64,000 nucleotides of DNA from JAKFFN01 sp036675025 (GTDB lineage: Bacteria > Sumerlaeota > Sumerlaeia > Sumerlaeales > Sumerlaeaceae), in contig JAKFFN010000113.1 of assembly GCA_036675025.1 (NCBI GenBank), forward strand, positions 13,596 through 77,595, given 5' to 3'. Both the position numbers and the translations under genes were made by a program. Positions 17,205 to 25,248 of the stretch are shown here, piece by piece. A model generated the notes under the pieces. It was given only the letters and a program-made list of their open reading frames with translations. It had not been told where the DNA came from and ran no database searches. How positions within the stretch are numbered: the stretch's first letter is position 1; the number at the start of each line of letters is the position of its first letter.

Positions 17205-20200
17205 CTAGTCGATCGTGAAGCTGCTTACGCTGACGGGGAGCGTTGCGGCTGCGCTTGAGACGTCAGGGGTCCATTCCAGCGAGAGTGGATTTTGGGAATT
17301 GGCATCCCACGCGCGGCTGCTGGCACTAGTTATATGCTTCAAGATGAGGGAATCGGCTCCCGTCGCATTGGCCGAACGTTCCACGCAAACGAAGAAGGTT
17401 TTCGTATTCGTGGCGGCTATCGACGTGGTAGCTGTCGCGGGAAGAAGTAACTGCAATTGCCCCAGCCAGTCAAGGTTCAGCAGTGTGGTACGCGCTACGA
17501 TTGTGTCACTAGCCTGTTCGAACGAGCCTGAGGCATCGGTGTCGTGCCAAACCGAAATTGCAGAGACTAGGTAGTTTGCGCGGTTCGTGGACAACCTGTT
17601 ACCCAACGAATCTGAAACGCCCAAATGAAAGCTGGACAGATATTCCAACGAATCGGTGGCGGACCCGTTATGAGTCGCGACAATCTTGAGCAGACTTGTG
17701 GTGGTGCCGGCGGCCAAACCCGCCGGAGCGACGCTAGTTGTCGCCAGCTTGAACTGCCCGCCGATATTAGGGAGCACCGAGACGTTATTCGATGAAGAGT
17801 TCGCCGCCGCGAGGTCTGCTTTGCTGTCGCCGTTAAAGTCACCCACAGCGACGGACCAGGGAACCGTCCCCACGGAGAAGTTCGTCGCTGCGCCGAAGCT
17901 ACCCGCGCCGTTGCCCAAAAGCACCGAGACGTTGTTCGAATTCGCATTTACAGCGGCAAGGTCGACTTTGCCGTCGCCGTTAAAGTCACCCACCACAACG
18001 GACCGGGGGCTCGTCCCTGCGGAGAAGTTCGTCGCCGCGCCGAAGCCGCCCGCGCCGTTGCCCAAAAGCACCGAGACGTTGTTCGAATTCGCATTCACAG
18101 CGGCCAGGTCGGCTTTACCGTCGCCGTTAAAGTCACCCACCGCCACGGAATTGGGGCTGCTTCCGACGCTATAGTTCGTGGGGGGCCCGAAGCCGTCCGC
18201 GCCGTTGCCCAAAAGCACCGCAACGTTATTGGAGCTATTTTTCACCGTTGCGAGGTCGACTTTGCCGTCGTCGTTAAAGTCACCCACCGCGACGGACCAG
18301 GGGTTCGTCCCCACGAAGAAGTTAGTCGCCGCGCCGAAGCTGCCAGTGCCATTGCCTAAAAGCACCGAGACGTTGTCCGAATTCGCATTCACAGCCGCGA
18401 GGTCTGCTTTGCCGTCGCCGTTAAAGTCACCAACCGCAACGGAATTGGGGCTGCTTCCGACGCTATAGTTCGTGGAGGGCCCGAAGCCGCCCGCGCCGTT
18501 GCCCAAAAGCACCGAGACGTTGTTCGAATTCGCATTCGCAGCGGCGAGGTCCACTTTGCCGTCGGCGTTAAAGTCACCCACCGCGACGGAGCGAGGGCTC
18601 GTCCCCACGGAGAAGTTCATCGCAGTGCCGAGCGTAGCGCTGCGGTGGATTTGGTTGTTCAACAGCACCGATACGTTGTTTATGTTAAAGTTTGCAGCTA
18701 CCAGATCCACCGCGCCGTCGGCGTTCAGGTCGCCAACAGCAACGCCAAGGGGGGTCGTGCCCACACCCTGGCTGAGTGCTGCCTGAAAGGTGCCGTTGCC
18801 GTTACCGAGGAGGAATGACAGATTCGCACTCCCGGCGTTAGCTGTCACGAGATCGTCTTTGCCATCGGCATTCAAATCCGCAACGATCACGCGGTAAGGA
18901 TTTGTTCCAGCGGGGTAACTGGTCGCCAAACCGAAAGTCCCGAAACCGCTACCGAGCAAAACCGACACGCTGTTCGATCCCTCGTTCGCTGTGGCAATGT
19001 CCACTTTGCCATCTCCGTTGAAGTCTCCAAGCGATGCCTGCCTGGGGTTTGTTCCGGTGGCATAAGTCAAAGCAGGGTTAAAAATGCCCTCGCCGATTCC
19101 CAGGTAGATGCCGACATTGTTTGATCCCTGATTCGCGACGACGAGATCCTGCTTGCCGTCGCCGTTGAGGTCACCCGCAGCGACCGTATTGGGCGAGATG
19201 CCCGTATCGTAGTTGACTGGAGACGCAAAGGATCCGCTTCCATCGCCTATCAGTACGGACATGGAGGAAACTCCGTTGGCCACTGCAAGGTCGGGCTTTC
19301 CATCGGAATTGAAGTCGCTTACAGCAAGGAACTGGGCGCCAGCGCCCGAGCTGAAGGAAGCGGCCGTTGCGAACCCGCCAGTTCCATTGCCGATGAGAAC
19401 TGAGACGTTATTCGAGGTCATGTTTGCTGTCGCGAGGTCGGTTTTCCCATCACGGTTAAAGTCGCCGGAAACGATGGCGAACGGCCCTGTCCCGACCGAG
19501 AAGTTGGTACCCGGGCCGAAGGTTCCGTCGCCAGCGCCCATGCGCACGGCGACGTTGTTTGCACCGTAATTGGCGACTGCGAGATCGCGTTTGCCGTCGC
19601 CGTTAAAATCGCCGAAGGTGACTGAGGAAGGGTTCGTTCCAGCGCCAACGGAAGTTGCAGCGCTAAACGTCGCGTCTGTCGGAGTGAAGGTTTGCAAGAG
19701 CACCGAGACCTGGTTTGTATAATTCGCCGTAACGAGGTCGGCCTTGCCGTCGCCGTTGAAGTCGCCCACCGCCACGGAATAGGAGAAGGTCCCGGCGCTA
19801 AAAGTCGTGCCGGATCCAAAGCTGCCAGCTCCGTTGCCCAGAAGTAGTGAGACAATATTGCCTGAAGAGAAGCTAACCGTGGCGAGGTCGGCCTTGCCGT
19901 CGCCGTTGAAGTCGCCCACCGCCACGGAAGTGGGGCTGCTTCCGACGCTAAAGTTCGTGGCGGATCCAAAGCTGCCGGCGCCGTTTCCCATGAGCACCGA
20001 GACGTTGCTGGACCAGTAGTTGGCCGTGGCGAGGTCTGCCTTGCCGTCGCCGTTGAAATCGCCCACCGCCACCGAAAACGGGGCGGTCCCAACGCTTAAG
20101 TTCGTGGCGGAGCCAAAGGCGCCGGCACCGTTGCCCAAGAGTACCGATACGGTATCCGAGCCATTATTGGCCGCGGCGAGGTCAGCCTTGCCGTCGTCGT

Positions 20201-20687
20201 TGAAGTCGCCCACCGCCACGGAATAGGGGTTGCTTCCGACGCTAAAGTTCGTGGGGGAGCCAAAGCTGCCGGCGCCGTTACCCAGCAGCACCGAGACATT
20301 ACTAGAGCCATTGTTTGCAGTGGCGAGGTCGGGCTTACCGTCTCCGTTAAAGTCGCCCACCGCCACGGAATAGGGGTTGCTTCCGACGCTAAAGTTCGTG
20401 GCGGACCCGAAGCCGCCCGCGCCATTGCCCAGAAGCACCGAGACGTTATTTGAGTTAATGTTAGCCGTGGCGAGGTCGGCCTTCCCGTCGCCGTTGAAGT
20501 CACCTGCCGCCACGGAGCGCGGGGTGCTTCCGGCCGGAAAGTGTGTCGCCGCAGCAAAATTGACGCTGGCCGCCCTACATGAACATGAAACTGCCAAAAT
20601 CCCGATAATTGTCAAAAGGGTGCTGAGCCTGCCACGTGAGGGTAGAATTGGATCAACAACAAACCGAACTGGGTACTTATCCTTCAT
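17205..20687 (-). CDS. Secreted FG-GAP/VCBS repeat protein with 19 repeats
   Basis: The 1160-residue exported protein has a signal peptide (LSTLLTIIGILAVSCSCRAAS). Then come 19 repeats of about 49 residues, each with VAVGDFNGDGKADLATAN and VSVLLGNGAGxFG. The D-x-N-x-D-G-K-x-D loops are calcium-binding FG-GAP/VCBS loops, as in beta-propellers and adhesins. The last 190 residues (LATTSVAPAGLAAGTTTSLL onward) are a non-repeat domain I cannot assign. The frame is open to 20732, but the ATG at 20687 has AGGAG nine bases upstream, so I use it. The likely role is surface binding or adhesion. The gene lies inside the segment that splits the radical SAM gene, so horizontal acquisition is likely. Confidence 0.88.
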   Translation of the reverse strand: MKDKYPVRFVVDPILPSRGRLSTLLTIIGILAVSCSCRAASVNFAAATHFPAGSTPRSVAAGDFNGDGKADLATANINSNNVSVLLGNGAGGFGSATNFSVGSNPYSVAVGDFNGDGKPDLATANNGSSNVSVLLGNGAGSFGSPTNFSVGSNPYSVAVGDFNDDGKADLAAANNGSDTVSVLLGNGAGAFGSATNLSVGTAPFSVAVGDFNGDGKADLATANYWSSNVSVLMGNGAGSFGSATNFSVGSSPTSVAVGDFNGDGKADLATVSFSSGNIVSLLLGNGAGSFGSGTTFSAGTFSYSVAVGDFNGDGKADLVTANYTNQVSVLLQTFTPTDATFSAATSVGAGTNPSSVTFGDFNGDGKRDLAVANYGANNVAVRMGAGDGTFGPGTNFSVGTGPFAIVSGDFNRDGKTDLATANMTSNNVSVLIGNGTGGFATAASFSSGAGAQFLAVSDFNSDGKPDLAVANGVSSMSVLIGDGSGSFASPVNYDTGISPNTVAAGDLNGDGKQDLVVANQGSNNVGIYLGIGEGIFNPALTYATGTNPRQASLGDFNGDGKVDIATANEGSNSVSVLLGSGFGTFGLATSYPAGTNPYRVIVADLNADGKDDLVTANAGSANLSFLLGNGNGTFQAALSQGVGTTPLGVAVGDLNADGAVDLVAANFNINNVSVLLNNQIHRSATLGTAMNFSVGTSPRSVAVGDFNADGKVDLAAANANSNNVSVLLGNGAGGFGPSTNYSVGSSPNSVAVGDFNGDGKADLAAVNANSDNVSVLLGNGTGSFGAATNFFVGTNPWSVAVGDFNDDGKVDLATVKNSSNNVAVLLGNGADGFGPPTNYSVGSSPNSVAVGDFNGDGKADLAAVNANSNNVSVLLGNGAGGFGAATNFSAGTSPRSVVVGDFNGDGKVDLAAVNANSNNVSVLLGNGAGSFGAATNFSVGTVPWSVAVGDFNGDSKADLAAANSSSNNVSVLPNIGGQFKLATTSVAPAGLAAGTTTSLLKIVATHNGSATDSLEYLSSFHLGVSDSLGNRLSTNRANYLVSAISVWHDTDASGSFEQASDTIVARTTLLNLDWLGQLQLLLPATATTSIAATNTKTFFVCVERSANATGADSLILKHITSASSRAWDANSQNPLSLEWTPDVSSAAATLPVSVSSFTID
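17770..20565 (-). repeat. Tandem array of about 147-bp units encoding FG-GAP repeats
   Basis: Nineteen units. Units 1-6 and 14-19 (counting from the N-terminus) are very alike at the base level, including the recurring phrase for GDFNGDGKADLA. Units 7-13 are more diverged. The pattern suggests recent expansion or gene conversion at both ends. Confidence 0.85.
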
Positions 20688-20927
20688 TATCCAATTCTCC
20701 TGTGTATAAATGGAGGCAAGATCATCGGACAATCAGGCATTGCCATTCGGATGAAATACCAGCACGCCTAAAAGTTCGGATGGATGGTTTAAGTCAATAG
20801 AATTATGAGGCGCGCAAATCTATGTGCGCCGAAGCTTATTGTCGTCAGCTTTGACTGCCGCGACATGGAACTTTTTTGTGCTTTTCCCTTGCGCCAAACA
20901 TAGAACTTGCGTTCCATTCCACTCCTG

Positions 20928-21995
20928 ATGAACGTGCAGCCAAATCCGCGCGGGCGGGGTACCCCCGGTAACCCGCAGAACCGGTTCGAGAAGCACGCCA
21001 TCGAGGTACAACTGGAGGATTTCGAGCACGAGGAGCTGCCCCCCGCGCCGGGAACCCAATTCATACCCGATCTAAGCAAGTCGATCCTGACGAAGAACGA
21101 CAGCCCCGATGTCGGCTTCACCTGGAGCATCAACCCGTACCGCGGATGCGAGCATGGATGTTCCTACTGCTATGCGCGTCCGTACCATGAGTATTTGGGT
21201 ATGTCTGCCGGTCTGGATTTCGAATCCAAAATTCTTGTGAAAGAGGATGCACCACAACTGCTACGAAAGGCCCTGGACCGGCCTAGCTATGAGCCAGACA
21301 TCATAGCTATGAGCGGCGTGACTGACTGCTATCAGCCCGGCGAGCGGCAGTTTGAGCTGACCCGCGGATGTCTTAAGGTTCTGGCGGAGTACAAGAACCC
21401 CGCAGGTCTCATTACGAAGAACCGGCTGGTGACTCGCGACATTGACGTGATGAGGGAGATGGCATCGTGGAACGGCATCTGCGTCCTGCTGTCAATCACA
21501 ACACTCGATCCGGAAATGAGTGGTAAACTGGAGCCGCGGGCATCCCGTCCCCAGGCGCGGCTTGATGCGATCAGTAAACTCGCCGATGCTGGCATTCCGG
21601 TTGGCGTAAATGCCGCGCCGATGATACCCGGCCTTACCGACTCAGAATTGCCTGCCATAATAGCCGCGTCAGCGGCGGCCGGTGCCAAGTTCGCCGGCTA
21701 TACCGTAGTGCGCCTGCCAGGTGCCGTACATGGAATTTTCGAAGGATGGTTAAACCGCAATTTTCCCGATGCAGCCAGTAAAGTGATGAATCGGATCCGA
21801 GACGTACACGGCGGAAATGTGAGCGACAGCCGCTTTGGCGTACGCATGAAAGGGGAGGGAGAGTATGCTACCCAACTGCGTGGACTATTTAACGGCAGCT
21901 GCCGGAAAGCCGGCCTGACTAACGGCTTTCCAGAAATGACGACAGAGCACTTCCGACGCCCGCAGAAGGGCCAGATGGACCTGTTCGACATTTAA
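20928..21995 (+). CDS. PA0069/SplB-like radical SAM protein, apparently a hybrid gene
   Basis: The 355-residue protein has the radical SAM cluster C74-x3-C78-x2-C81 in YRGCEHGCSYCYARPYHEY. That pattern belongs to the PA0069 family related to spore photoproduct lyase. Radical SAM enzymes use a 4Fe-4S cluster and S-adenosylmethionine; the role of this family is unknown. TTG at 20907 is possible, but ATG at 20928 aligns with the start of the broken copy upstream. Codon use changes sharply at the third cysteine codon (21168): about 79% GC3 before, about 60% after. The gene therefore looks like a join of an acquired 5' end to a native 3' part. It is intact and probably functional. Confidence 0.85.
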   Translation: MNVQPNPRGRGTPGNPQNRFEKHAIEVQLEDFEHEELPPAPGTQFIPDLSKSILTKNDSPDVGFTWSINPYRGCEHGCSYCYARPYHEYLGMSAGLDFESKILVKEDAPQLLRKALDRPSYEPDIIAMSGVTDCYQPGERQFELTRGCLKVLAEYKNPAGLITKNRLVTRDIDVMREMASWNGICVLLSITTLDPEMSGKLEPRASRPQARLDAISKLADAGIPVGVNAAPMIPGLTDSELPAIIAASAAAGAKFAGYTVVRLPGAVHGIFEGWLNRNFPDAASKVMNRIRDVHGGNVSDSRFGVRMKGEGEYATQLRGLFNGSCRKAGLTNGFPEMTTEHFRRPQKGQMDLFDI

Positions 21996-22067
21996 CCTGC
22001 AGGCTATTTCCTTGACACGAGTATAGCTCCATCCATCTTCCTATTTACGCAAACCCCAGAGGCAATA

Positions 22068-24206
22068 ATGTATCGTTGGACTGTTACCCCGGCTTTTCTG
22101 TCAGTATTTCTTTGTTTTAATGTGATGGCTGGAGGTTCCGCACAAACCAGCCAGACGTCAAAACTTTCCAACTTCGATTACACTGGGGTTCGTCTACTTG
22201 ATAGCCATTGGAAAGACCAGCAGCAGGATGTAATTGAGTACTACCTCTCGATTCCTACGGATAACTATCTCATTGGTTTTCGTAAACGTGCAGGCAAGCC
22301 GGCGCCGGGTACTGAACTGGGCGGCTGGTACTCAGAAGATCGGTTTAACTCCTTCGGGCAGATACTCTCCGGTTTGGCGCGATTCCATGCGGCAACTGGG
22401 GATACAAAGGTAAAATCCAAAGTCGATGAGATGGTGGCGGGATTCGTCGAATGTATCGAGCCTGACGGATACCATTTTTACTCGCGCAACTGCAACGCTC
22501 CCCACTACGAGTTCGATAAATTTCTCGGTGGCCTTATTGACGCCAATTTGTACTGCGATAATGCTATAGCCCGTCAGGCCATCTCGCCGATTACAGACTG
22601 GGCGATCCAGAATCTGGACCCAAGTCCAAAGTACCCACAACTTCCCGGCCAGGCTAACGTAGAAGGTTACACTCTCACTGAGAACTTGTACAGGGCATAC
22701 ATCCTTACCGGTGACCAGAAGTATCGGGATTTTGGAAAGCATTGGGAGTATTGGGGATGGTGGGATAAGTTCATCACTAAGTCCCCGGTGGATCTTTACA
22801 TCCAGCCTGATGGCAACAAGATGCCTCACTACCACGCTTACAGCCATGTAAATTCGCTTGGCGGCCTGGCCACCGGATATACGGTAACGCAAGATGACAA
22901 GTACCTGGATAGACTGATAAACTCCTATGATGTTACCAGGAAAAATCAGGCTTATGTAACAGGGGGTTATGGCCCAATGGAGCGATATACACATCGCACC
23001 GCCCTGGAAAAGGCAATCGATTATTCTAACCGTCACTTTGAAACTCAGTGTGGTTCGTGGGCTGTCTTTAAACTTTCAAAGTACCTGCAGACATTTACAG
23101 CAGACGGCCGCTACGCCGATTGGGCGGAGCAGATGATATACAACGGCATTGGTGGCAGCATCAATATGGACGCCGGGGGAAAAGTCCAGTATTTCAGTAA
23201 CTATTCATCTCGCGGCGCGAAGAAGATTAACATTAATCCGTGGTCTTGCTGCACTGGCACCCGGCCCCAGGCGGTCGCCGATTATGTTGATCAAATTTAT
23301 TACAAAGACGGATCAGATCTCTATGTAAGTCTGTTCCTGCCATCGCAAGTCTCGTGGCAAGTAGATAGCAGTACTGCAACTTTAAAAATGGAAACCGCAT
23401 TTCCAGCAGAAGAACGCGTTCGCATGGTCATAGACCATGGTCCGTCAACATCGTTTACGATTAACGTACGCCGGCCATCCTGGCTGGCTGGAGATGCACA
23501 GTTCACCGTTAATGGAGAATCAATAGCAACAAGCATTTCCGCCAGCAACTGGTACCCAATCTCCAGGAGTTGGAGTAGCGGTGACGTCCTGGAATTTAAC
23601 CTGCCTATGAAGCCCGAATGGAAACCGTTCAATCCTGAAAATCCATTTCCTGGGGCAGTAACTTACGGTCCGGTGGCCCTCGCCTGGCTTTCTTCTTCAG
23701 ATAATCCGTCCGAAGGCCGAACACCGGAGCAACTAATCAATGCGCTGCAAAGGAGTACCGGCCAGTTTTCCTGGAGCGTTAATGATAGCCCGTCTACTAT
23801 AGTTAAGCCCTGGTATATGGTGGGCCCTGAAGAAAAATATCATCTGTACCTGGATCCAAAAACCGGGCAGTACGTTGATCTCGGAAATGGATGGCGAACC
23901 AATGAAATCCACATGATTTCTGATCTTCCGAAATCCGAAGCAACTTTCTCTTTTGAAGGCACGGGCGTCCGTTTCCATTACTCCCGGTTTGATGATGCCG
24001 GAATTGCCAAGGTCCTGGTCGATGGTAAAGAAGTTGCGCTTATAGACCAATATGCACCAGGGCGAAACATTGATGCTCATCGTGATATTACAGAGCTACC
24101 TGATGGCAAACACACGCTCGCTGTTATTTGTAGTGGTGAGAAGAATCCCGCTTCAAAGGCACGAGTGATAAATATTAAGCGGTTTGAAGTTCTTAACGGC
24201 AGTTAA
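22068..24206 (+). CDS. GH127-type (DUF1680) beta-L-arabinofuranosidase-like enzyme, secreted
   Basis: The 712-residue protein has a signal peptide and an (alpha/alpha) barrel. Features shared with the DUF1680/GH127 family include GWYSEDRFNSFGQILSGLAR, GQANVEGYTLTENLYRAY and FETQCGSWAVFKLS (E325, C328). PWSCCTGTRPQ (C394, C395) follows. In the family a cysteine nucleophile is held by zinc together with a glutamate and two more cysteines, and these residues are all present. A C-terminal beta region after about residue 560 includes EATFSFEGTGVRFHYSRFDDAGIAKV, resembling a carbohydrate-binding module. The likely role is cleaving beta-L-arabinofuranosides or a related sugar from plant or microbial glycans. 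It ends 14 bases from the convergent pdeM gene. Exact substrate is not known. Confidence 0.82.
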   Translation: MYRWTVTPAFLSVFLCFNVMAGGSAQTSQTSKLSNFDYTGVRLLDSHWKDQQQDVIEYYLSIPTDNYLIGFRKRAGKPAPGTELGGWYSEDRFNSFGQILSGLARFHAATGDTKVKSKVDEMVAGFVECIEPDGYHFYSRNCNAPHYEFDKFLGGLIDANLYCDNAIARQAISPITDWAIQNLDPSPKYPQLPGQANVEGYTLTENLYRAYILTGDQKYRDFGKHWEYWGWWDKFITKSPVDLYIQPDGNKMPHYHAYSHVNSLGGLATGYTVTQDDKYLDRLINSYDVTRKNQAYVTGGYGPMERYTHRTALEKAIDYSNRHFETQCGSWAVFKLSKYLQTFTADGRYADWAEQMIYNGIGGSINMDAGGKVQYFSNYSSRGAKKININPWSCCTGTRPQAVADYVDQIYYKDGSDLYVSLFLPSQVSWQVDSSTATLKMETAFPAEERVRMVIDHGPSTSFTINVRRPSWLAGDAQFTVNGESIATSISASNWYPISRSWSSGDVLEFNLPMKPEWKPFNPENPFPGAVTYGPVALAWLSSSDNPSEGRTPEQLINALQRSTGQFSWSVNDSPSTIVKPWYMVGPEEKYHLYLDPKTGQYVDLGNGWRTNEIHMISDLPKSEATFSFEGTGVRFHYSRFDDAGIAKVLVDGKEVALIDQYAPGRNIDAHRDITELPDGKHTLAVICSGEKNPASKARVINIKRFEVLNGS

Positions 24207-24219
24207 GGCGCGGGGTTAG

Positions 24220-24891
24220 CTATGCACGCTGACGCACAGGTATCTTGTAGATTTGCCCATCTGCAATACCATAAACCTTATCGCCCGCCTTTGGCTTTAC
24301 GCTAGCCGTGCCAGTAAATCCGCCGAAAGCTGGCAGCAATGCCCACCCCAGCGAAAAGAGAAAACATGGCAGACGCATCGCGTGGCCAACACTGTCATAC
24401 AGTTTAATCGATGGATGAACATGCCCTGATAGCACGAACAGCCCCGCCTGCTCACACGGCTCGTGGCAGTAAAGAAACGGCCCGTCCTGAATGGGGCGCC
24501 TGGAAAACTCAATATCCCAATGCGCAGGCGGCTCATTGCTACTGCGGTCGTGATTACCCATAACAATAGTCACGGCTACAGAGGCATGCTGTACGCGCCA
24601 GGTCTCCAGCATGTCCATGGTGCGGTCGCATTGTCCGGTACGATGATGAAAGAAGTCACCCAGTACGATCAGGCGTTCGGCCTGAGTAATACTCAGCAAA
24701 TTTGTCACTCGGTTGAGGTCATTAGCTGTGGTACCTGCAGGAACAGGCACACCCGCCTGTCGAAATGCTGAAGGCTTGCCAAAATGTGGGTCTGCGATAA
24801 GCAGGGTCTTTCGGGCCGGCCAGAACAATGCACGGTCTGCCAGCAATTGAAGCTCTTCTCCAGCCCACTTACACATAGCGGTCGTTGTCAT
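24220..24891 (-). CDS. pdeM: Ligase-associated DNA damage response endonuclease PdeM
   Basis: A 223-residue calcineurin-like metallophosphoesterase. The metal motifs are LLIADPHFGK, VLGDFFHHR, MGNHDRS and SGHVHPSI. The order and length match the ligase-associated phosphoesterase family (TIGR04123, PdeM). The frame extends upstream through the YnfA region, but the ATG at 24891 overlaps the ynfA stop (ATGA) and begins MTTTAMCKWAGEEL, the true N-terminus. It forms the end of the helicase / ligase / exonuclease cassette on the same strand. The cassette is thought to process damaged DNA ends. Confidence in family is high. Confidence 0.9.
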   Translation of the reverse strand: MTTTAMCKWAGEELQLLADRALFWPARKTLLIADPHFGKPSAFRQAGVPVPAGTTANDLNRVTNLLSITQAERLIVLGDFFHHRTGQCDRTMDMLETWRVQHASVAVTIVMGNHDRSSNEPPAHWDIEFSRRPIQDGPFLYCHEPCEQAGLFVLSGHVHPSIKLYDSVGHAMRLPCFLFSLGWALLPAFGGFTGTASVKPKAGDKVYGIADGQIYKIPVRQRA

Positions 24892-25220
24892 GAACGCGGC
24901 GCCAGTACTATTATTGCCGTACCCATCAGTATCACCGTAAGTCCTGCCAAATCCCAACGGTCGGGTCGAATACCTTCCACCACCCACAGCCATACCACGG
25001 CTACCGACACATAAACGCCGCCATAGGCTGCGTAGGTGCGACCCGCCGCTGCGGGGTGCAGCGTCAGCAGCCAGGCGAACAGTGCAAGCGACATTGCTGC
25101 CGGAACAAGCAGCCACGCTGAGCGCCCCTGCTTAAGCCACAGATAGGGCAGGAAACAGCCAACAATTTCGGCGACAGCCGTTGCGGCGAAAAGCCCGTAT
25201 GTCTGAAGAAGGCGCATCAT
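24888..25220 (-). CDS. ynfA: YnfA/UPF0060 small membrane protein
   Basis: A 110-residue protein with four hydrophobic helices: LFAATAVAEIVGCFLPYLWL, SAWLLVPAAMSLALFAWLLTL, TYAAYGGVYVSVAVVWLWVV and the last helix near LTVILMGTAIIVLA. This matches the UPF0060/YnfA family of four-helix inner-membrane proteins, related to small multidrug transporters. Two adjacent ATG codons (25220 and 25217) are candidate starts. It is embedded in the ligase-associated repair operon and overlaps pdeM by four bases. I know of no role for it in repair; it may be a passenger. Confidence 0.9.
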   Translation of the reverse strand: MMRLLQTYGLFAATAVAEIVGCFLPYLWLKQGRSAWLLVPAAMSLALFAWLLTLHPAAAGRTYAAYGGVYVSVAVVWLWVVEGIRPDRWDLAGLTVILMGTAIIVLAPRS

Positions 25221-25248
25221 TGACAACTGCTACACGAAAACCCTGCGA

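Larger units (their letters stand above)
17110..21167. mobile_element. Putative acquired segment inserted in a radical SAM gene
   Basis: Bounds are set by where the broken copy loses homology (17110) and the equivalent base in the intact copy (21168). The 4058 bases hold the FG-GAP gene, about 200 bases of spacer, and the first 80 codons of the intact radical SAM gene. Those codons have about 79% GC at third positions (63 of 80 by hand count), against about 60% just downstream. No integrase, transposase, terminal inverted repeat or clear target duplication is visible. The extent is inferred, and homeologous recombination or a chimeric assembly are possible explanations. Confidence 0.45.

Noticed and set aside
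17770..20565. Possible CRISPR array in the 147-bp tandem repeats
   Set aside because: Units are contiguous coding repeats without variable spacers; each encodes an FG-GAP motif.
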